Shown here piece after piece: positions 59,655 to 64,000 of a stretch of DNA of 64,000 nt. The notes below the pieces were generated by a model. That model saw nothing but the letters and a program-made list of their open reading frames with translations. It did no database searches and had not been told where the DNA came from. The position numbers and the translations under genes were made by a program. The stretch is from Lindgomyces ingoldianus (taxonomy: Eukaryota > Ascomycota > Dothideomycetes > Pleosporales > Lindgomycetaceae). The DNA is taken from the NCBI RefSeq assembly GCF_010093535.1, contig NW_022985210.1:130079-194078 (forward strand), written 5' to 3'. Every line of letters starts with the position of its first letter. Position 1 is the stretch's first letter.

Positions 59655-61108
59655 TCAGACAATGGAATGCCTTCGACATAGCAGCAAACATGGTTCCGGG
59701 GCCACTTTCACAACTCTCATTCTTTCACTCACGGCATGATTCCCCAGTATCACATTATCAAAAGTCCAAAAATCATGCCAGATACAGGGCGTTGGAGGGC
59801 ATGAGACGGCGTTGGTGTATCAGCTTTTGATGGCATCGGTATCGTTGGGGGTTTGACACGCTTTGCAACAACATGCAAAGTGTCGTTGTCGGTCGCCTTG
59901 CCAAGATTGGTGCTGCCAATATGAAGCTTTGTTTGTTTCCTGGGATGCTCTGGGTTCCTCTTTCCTATTCTGCACAATCAACTGAGCTTCATAGTCTCTA
60001 TCAGTCGCCGCAATGGCGCTTTCGGTAATCATGGCAAATTCAACGGATGCATACTCTACCATCATTCACCTCCTCTGATTGTATATCGTAACTAGTCTGA
60101 CCGCCAAAGTCCTGGTCGCATACAAGCGGATGTCGTTCATATACTCCTCGGGCTTTTCGCGTACATACCAAGTATCTTGGGAAAACCTAGTCCTCAAACC
60201 ACTTTCGACAGCAACGCTAACCACATATTTGTTGCTACCGTCTTAAGGTGCAGATTGATTGCAAAGCCTCCCCTTTTCCAATTAATATTACTCGTCAGCG
60301 GTCGCCTTACGTGCCTCTAATGGGGTATACAAAGCCACTACCTGCAACGGAGGTGGGCGGGGAGGTTGAAGAAAACCGAAGGAATGATTGGAAAGCAAAT
60401 TCCAGGATTGTAACTCAGAACTAATCCTGTGTCGTCAACCACCCCTTTTACAAGCCATGGCTTCTCTAAACGCTTGAATGCCATACCCCCCAATTATGTC
60501 TAAACTGCGGATGATATCTAAGTGCATGCGAATATCATCCAATTTACAGGGAGGAACGGCGTGAATGAAGAAAGCTTGAGAGCAAGCTAATGAGGCACTC
60601 TTCCGCGTTTTGGTATCAGCATCTTAACTAATCCAAAAGACGAATACTAAGCCAGCAACAATTTCTGCATCGTAGATATCAACAGAATAAAGCTATTATC
60701 AATACTAGGAATGATCTCTAAAGGCAGAGACGTAGAGCATTAGACCGATTCGTGGGATTCGGCTCCTTCTCACAGTTACTAATGGATATGGGCGGTCCTA
60801 AAAATATTGAATATGATTTTAGTCGAGCATTTAGGCCAATTAAGGTTTAAATGATTCATTCAACGGCAATTCATCTTGCTAATTTCAGGCTTCGAAACTG
60901 AATTACGTTAATTTTTAGCTACAAACTAACAATAGAAGGCATCACCCTTCGTGCCACCCTTCTTCACAAATACGCTGGCCCTCACGGAGTGAGTACCGTC
61001 ATGGTTTCCACCCACTGTATGAGGGAGAATGGAACATACTAGTGTTAATCTGCATCTTGAACTTGTTAGATACAAGGTCTGCCTTGAAGACTTGCTTATC
61101 AACTCCTA
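59655..61108. other. intergenic, no gene recognised
   Basis: 1.45 kb. Only the 3' flank of the Myb-like gene and moderately AT-rich sequence; open frames are short and unremarkable. Confidence 0.5.
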
Positions 61109-62354
61109 ATGAACTCTAACTGGACCTTGGTCCGCCGAGCCTTCAAGATTGACTATTTTGCCTCTCCAACAATTGCATCCGTAAACTTCTTCCAAGTATT
61201 ACCATCAAGAGCCTTATTTACAGCGGAACTGGCCGATTTTCTTTATTATGAGACTTCTATATTAGTCTCTCCTGCTGTTACAATGACTACTGCTAAAGCA
61301 CAGACTGTAATTTTTCAACCTAGCCTTTGCACCTTTATCGTTCAGTTCCACTTCGGGACAGCGCTATGTGCTCTGCAAAGCATATGTCTTCTGGCGTTTG
61401 GTAGATCACCGCCTGCACCATTTGGTCTAGACGCTACCAGAGCGTATATTTCGCTAGACCTTGTGGTTATGTGCTTCGCCGCGACTTTTAATCGGGACAC
61501 GAAATCTATAGACTATGGGGAATGCCGTTCAACTTTAGGCAATAGCAATGAGGGATATAGGTCCATCTATCATTATCCTAGCATGGGTAACCGTATTAGC
61601 TCGACCATTCATCAAGCATCCCAGAGACTACTCATGCCAAACTCAGAAAGCTCAAGCCCGCGAGCAGATTTGATGCAATAATGACTGTAGTATCAAAGAG
61701 ATACTCGGATAAATATCCTCTTGGGCGGATCTTACTTTCTGTGCAAGGAGTAAATCGGATGGAAGCTGTAAGCGCAGGTAGACAGATGTCCTTGAGGCAT
61801 TTTCTAGAGCACGTATCCACCAGCTTGACAAACATACGAGCCCAAATTAGCAGAGAGGGAGCTCTTCATGCCCTTACTATTATTGAAATAGTACTAGCAA
61901 ATCAGAACGTCTTTTAGGAGTAGACGAGCTAAGATCGTTTCAAAAGCTCTATAGTCTTTCTATCATTTACGGTTGATTCTGTATCGTCTGCAGTCTCTCA
62001 AATTCTGGGACTTCTAAAAGGAGTTCGATCTAGTATGATAGCATTGTGTATATCGCGCTCTCCACGAAAGGCCAGTCGGAGGATCCATTGAGGCGTTGCA
62101 GCTGGTCTCACGCCTTTGCACTTCGGAACCTTGACTGGAGATTCTCAAATGACGGGATCCTTCTAGAGCATGGTGTCGACCCAAACGCCCTTTCAGACTA
62201 TAGCGAAAGCTCTTTCCACCTTGCACTGCGCACAATGCTCAATGGAACAAGATACGAAGGCGGTTGGCTTGATTCTTACTTAAGGGCAGAGCATTTATTG
62301 GATTTTGTAAGATTTCGAAGAAGAGGACATCTACGGCGGACTGTTAGCTGGTGA
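61109..62354 (+). pseudogene. ankyrin-repeat accessory protein, frameshifted
   Basis: Three plus-strand frames in series: 61109-61681, 61681-61917 and a later stretch to 62354. The first two meet at a one-base frameshift (ATGCAATAATG) and together read like one polypeptide (SIDYGECRSTLGNSNEGYR ... VSKRYSDKYPLGRILL ... TSLTNIRAQISREGALHAL); I do not recognise that upper part. After a stop, DSVSSAVSQILGLLK follows. AAGLTPLHFGTLTGDSQM then lies in one frame and ILLEHGVDPNALSDYSESS in the next, together making one clear ankyrin repeat and the start of another, broken near 62155. No AAA or NACHT motif is visible. The frame breaks make it a pseudogene of the ankyrin-rich fungal accessory type. Confidence 0.6.
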
Positions 62355-62645
62355 AGGGAAAAAACTAATTGCTAATTTAAAAATCCTTTACTCTACACTT
62401 ATACATCCCTAATTATAGTCTTTATCTACTTACAACTTTATAATTATTTTATAATGCCTAGTAATGTACTCTACAGGCAAGTTGCTTACACACCTAAGTT
62501 ACTTAATTTTACTAAGACCCTACTAAACTACTCTTCTTACACTAATGCATTTCTAATAACATTACTTAAATATGCTAAAAGAATATTAGATATAGCTTAT
62601 ACTTTAAGCTTTTAAATAAAACATAACACACTTAATATAACATGG
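62355..62645. other. AT-rich block
   Basis: About 290 bp strongly biased to A and T (TTTATAATTATTTTATAATG and similar), with sharp edges: ordinary sequence before it and GC-rich sequence directly after 62,646. Looks like a RIP-type or decayed repeat edge; no gene. Confidence 0.6.
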
Positions 62646-62989
62646 TATTCAAGGCCGCACTGAGCCTTGGCTGAGTCGCTGTCTCGCCTCTCGACCAATC
62701 GCCTCCTGCGGGCGTCTGCGGATCTCCACCCCCGGCTCTCGCGCCCGTGCGGTGGACATCTCCTACTGCACCGGCCGCCTGCTGAGCCCGCCGCTAATGG
62801 CTCCTGTACTGAATTGACTCGTCACACACACACACATATATATATATATATGGATGGATGGAGAGGCCCTAGGGCAGGCCAGGCCCTGCCCTCACCTTCA
62901 TCCTGAGCCTAAGCTTTAGCGTGCGCTGCTTGCTGCTGTATATATCCTCCCTTACTGTACACACTCACTCAGGGGCGCGAGCATAGGTC
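62646..62989. other. GC-rich stretch upstream of the recombinase gene, with microsatellite
   Basis: Starts with a GC-rich segment (62,650-62,800), then a compound microsatellite of CA, TA and GGAT units at about 62,824-62,860. It probably belongs to the 5' part of the following mobile element, as composition is continuous with it. No start codon or domain is evident. Confidence 0.4.
62824..62860 (+). repeat. compound microsatellite (CA)n(TA)n(TGGA)n
   Basis: Six to seven CA units pass directly into about nine TA units and then three GGAT units. Confidence 0.9.
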
Positions 62990-64000
62990 TACAGCGCAGG
63001 GCGCGTTGCAAGCGCGCAGACATTAACATTGTAAACAACGCTAAGCTGCGCGCTAATGCGCACTATATCCTAGCTACAATTTGTAAGCAGCGGCTAGAGA
63101 ATACGCACTAGGTCTATAGTCTAAAGCAGGAGGAATTTAAAGTAGTATTCTTGCCCGCCTGCCTGCCTATCTGTGTGTCTGTGTCTATGCTAACTCTGCG
63201 TTTAGGCGTTCTGTAAGAGGAAGCAGTACTATAACAGCAGCACTGTTACAGAGAAGAAGCTGCTGCTCTTCTTAGTTAAAAAAGTTGCAAACTAGCTCTT
63301 AAGGACTAGGTCTTATAAGGTAGAGAGTAACGTCCCCTAAGATAAGATATGTTTTGCCTAGCGCTTAGTTTACGCCTACATTATAGCTATTACTAACCTC
63401 TAGCAAGAGCAGAAGGCGCTAGGCATAAACAGCTACTGTCACAGTATCCTCCCCGGATCCCAGACATAACCGTATCGGACGCGTACCAGAGTATTATCGG
63501 TGCACGTCCGACACGAACACGACACGACACAGACATGAACTTAAGCACAAACCGCCTCAACACTAACTAAACCCGGAACAGGCTCAATTCATACCCAAAG
63601 CGCTTAGACTTCTGAGCCGAGTATTTAATTGCTAATTTCCTCCTGAACCTTCCTGTTCCTCACACAACGTCTTGTACCTACCATGATACCTCACGTAGTA
63701 ATTGAACTAGACCTCCGTGAAGCTCTATAACCTTACTCGTGCACAATCGTGACAGCTACCTATCGCTGCGTGTGGACAGCGTAAGGGAGTACCTTAGGTC
63801 TCTACAGCGTAGGGATGCCTAGCAAGATTAAGAGCAGTACGCTAACAAGGGCAGAGACACGCTGCTTAACAGCTACACTAAGGACAAGTTTAAGCGGCTC
63901 TGTAGCAAGCTGTGGACACATAGCGTAGACGCGAGCTTGTCCTTAGCAACAGTAGAGTGTCACTTCTGTACGCTAGTTAATCTTATGCTGGGCCACTACA
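62990..64000 (+). mobile_element. Crypton-like (Ndc10-domain) recombinase element, decayed and cut by window end
   Basis: The plus strand encodes an Ndc10-type tyrosine-recombinase relative in one frame through several stops. It reads VYSLKQEEFK, a 64-nt intron (63142-63205, CTAAC branch, TTTAG end), then AFCKRKQYYNSSTVTEKKLLLFL and IIAITNL*QEQKALGINSY. After the solo LTR come SVREYLRSLQRRDA, QYANKGRDTLLNSY, FKRLCSKLWTHS and ECHFCTLVNLMLGHY, which runs off the window. The order matches the fungal family found in Crypton-like elements. At least six in-frame TAG/TAA stops show it is dead. The DNA-cutting Tyr would lie outside the window. Confident on the family, less so on the element's borders. 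Confidence 0.65.
63437..63754. mobile_element. solo LTR inserted in the Crypton-like gene
   Basis: A 318-bp insertion begins TGTCAC and ends GTGACA, so it has the TG...CA ends of an LTR, and is flanked by GCTAC on both sides (63432-63436 and 63755-63759), the 5-bp target duplication typical of LTR retrotransposons. Removing it with one GCTAC restores the recombinase reading frame exactly. No internal coding region, so it is a solo LTR left by recombination. It carries a TATTTAATTG promoter-like stretch near 63,626. Confidence 0.8.

Noticed and set aside
63429..63762. 8-bp duplication ACAGCTAC as a hAT-type target site
   Set aside because: The 8-bp match includes the element's own ACA end; TG...CA termini and no hAT-type inverted repeats favour an LTR with a 5-bp duplication.
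1..64000. tRNA, rRNA or CRISPR features
   Set aside because: Reading for TPsiC-like boxes, rRNA cores and regularly spaced repeats gave nothing convincing; CRISPR is not expected in a fungal genome.

Overview
The window is nuclear DNA of a filamentous ascomycete (Pezizomycotina). Introns are short, about 43-190 nt, with GTNNGN donors and CTAAC/CTGAC-like branch sites. Gene content is fungal: a Zn2Cys6 regulator, GH114 with CBM1, an L-amino-acid oxidase, DUF7580/DUF7025/DUF7708-type proteins and a Crypton-like element. A Leotiomycete would fit, but that is only an impression. All splice joins and family calls were made by eye; no database or alignment was run.

Layout. 1-8.4 kb is a gene graveyard: a possible 3' end of an unrecognised gene at the left edge, an AAA-ATPase pseudogene whose two halves lie on opposite strands (best explained by an internal inversion), and a frameshifted DUF7708 fragment. 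8.4-27 kb is a dense core block: membrane RING-H2 ligase (-), spliceosomal cyclophilin PPIH type (+), Pol I factor RRN3 (+), STE20-like kinase (-), a 113-residue Gly/Ala/Asn-rich protein (+), a mitochondrial PPR protein (-) and a secreted L-amino-acid oxidase (+). 27-31.8 kb is decayed again, with a DUF7580 pseudogene and a CPFC-finger remnant. 31.9-36.7 kb holds a secreted GH114-CBM1 protein with an 8-nt exon and an F-box protein.

38.7-46.6 kb is a compact housekeeping block: farnesylated DnaJ (YDJ1 type, -), cytosine deaminase (+), uroporphyrinogen decarboxylase HEM12 (-) and mitochondrial MutS homologue MSH1 (+). HEM12 and MSH1 share a 161-bp divergent promoter; HEM12 and the deaminase converge 56 bp apart. 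47.7-55.6 kb carries an atypical SDR (+), a Zn2Cys6 regulator (-), a matrixin-type metalloprotease with a C-terminal tectonin-like repeat region (-), and F-actin capping protein beta (-). 56-57.6 kb is a CorA-like two-TM pseudogene. 58.9 kb encodes a basic Myb-like nuclear protein. From 61 kb the sequence turns into a frameshifted ankyrin pseudogene, an AT-rich block, and a decayed Crypton-like (Ndc10-domain) recombinase gene split by a 318-bp solo LTR with a 5-bp target-site duplication.

The genes are not one pathway. The pattern is conserved gene blocks separated by pockets where allorecognition/NLR-type accessory families and transposons decay. The least ordinary intact gene is the matrix-metalloprotease-like protein (cysteine-switch PRCG, HExxHxxGxxH, Met-turn, repeat domain).
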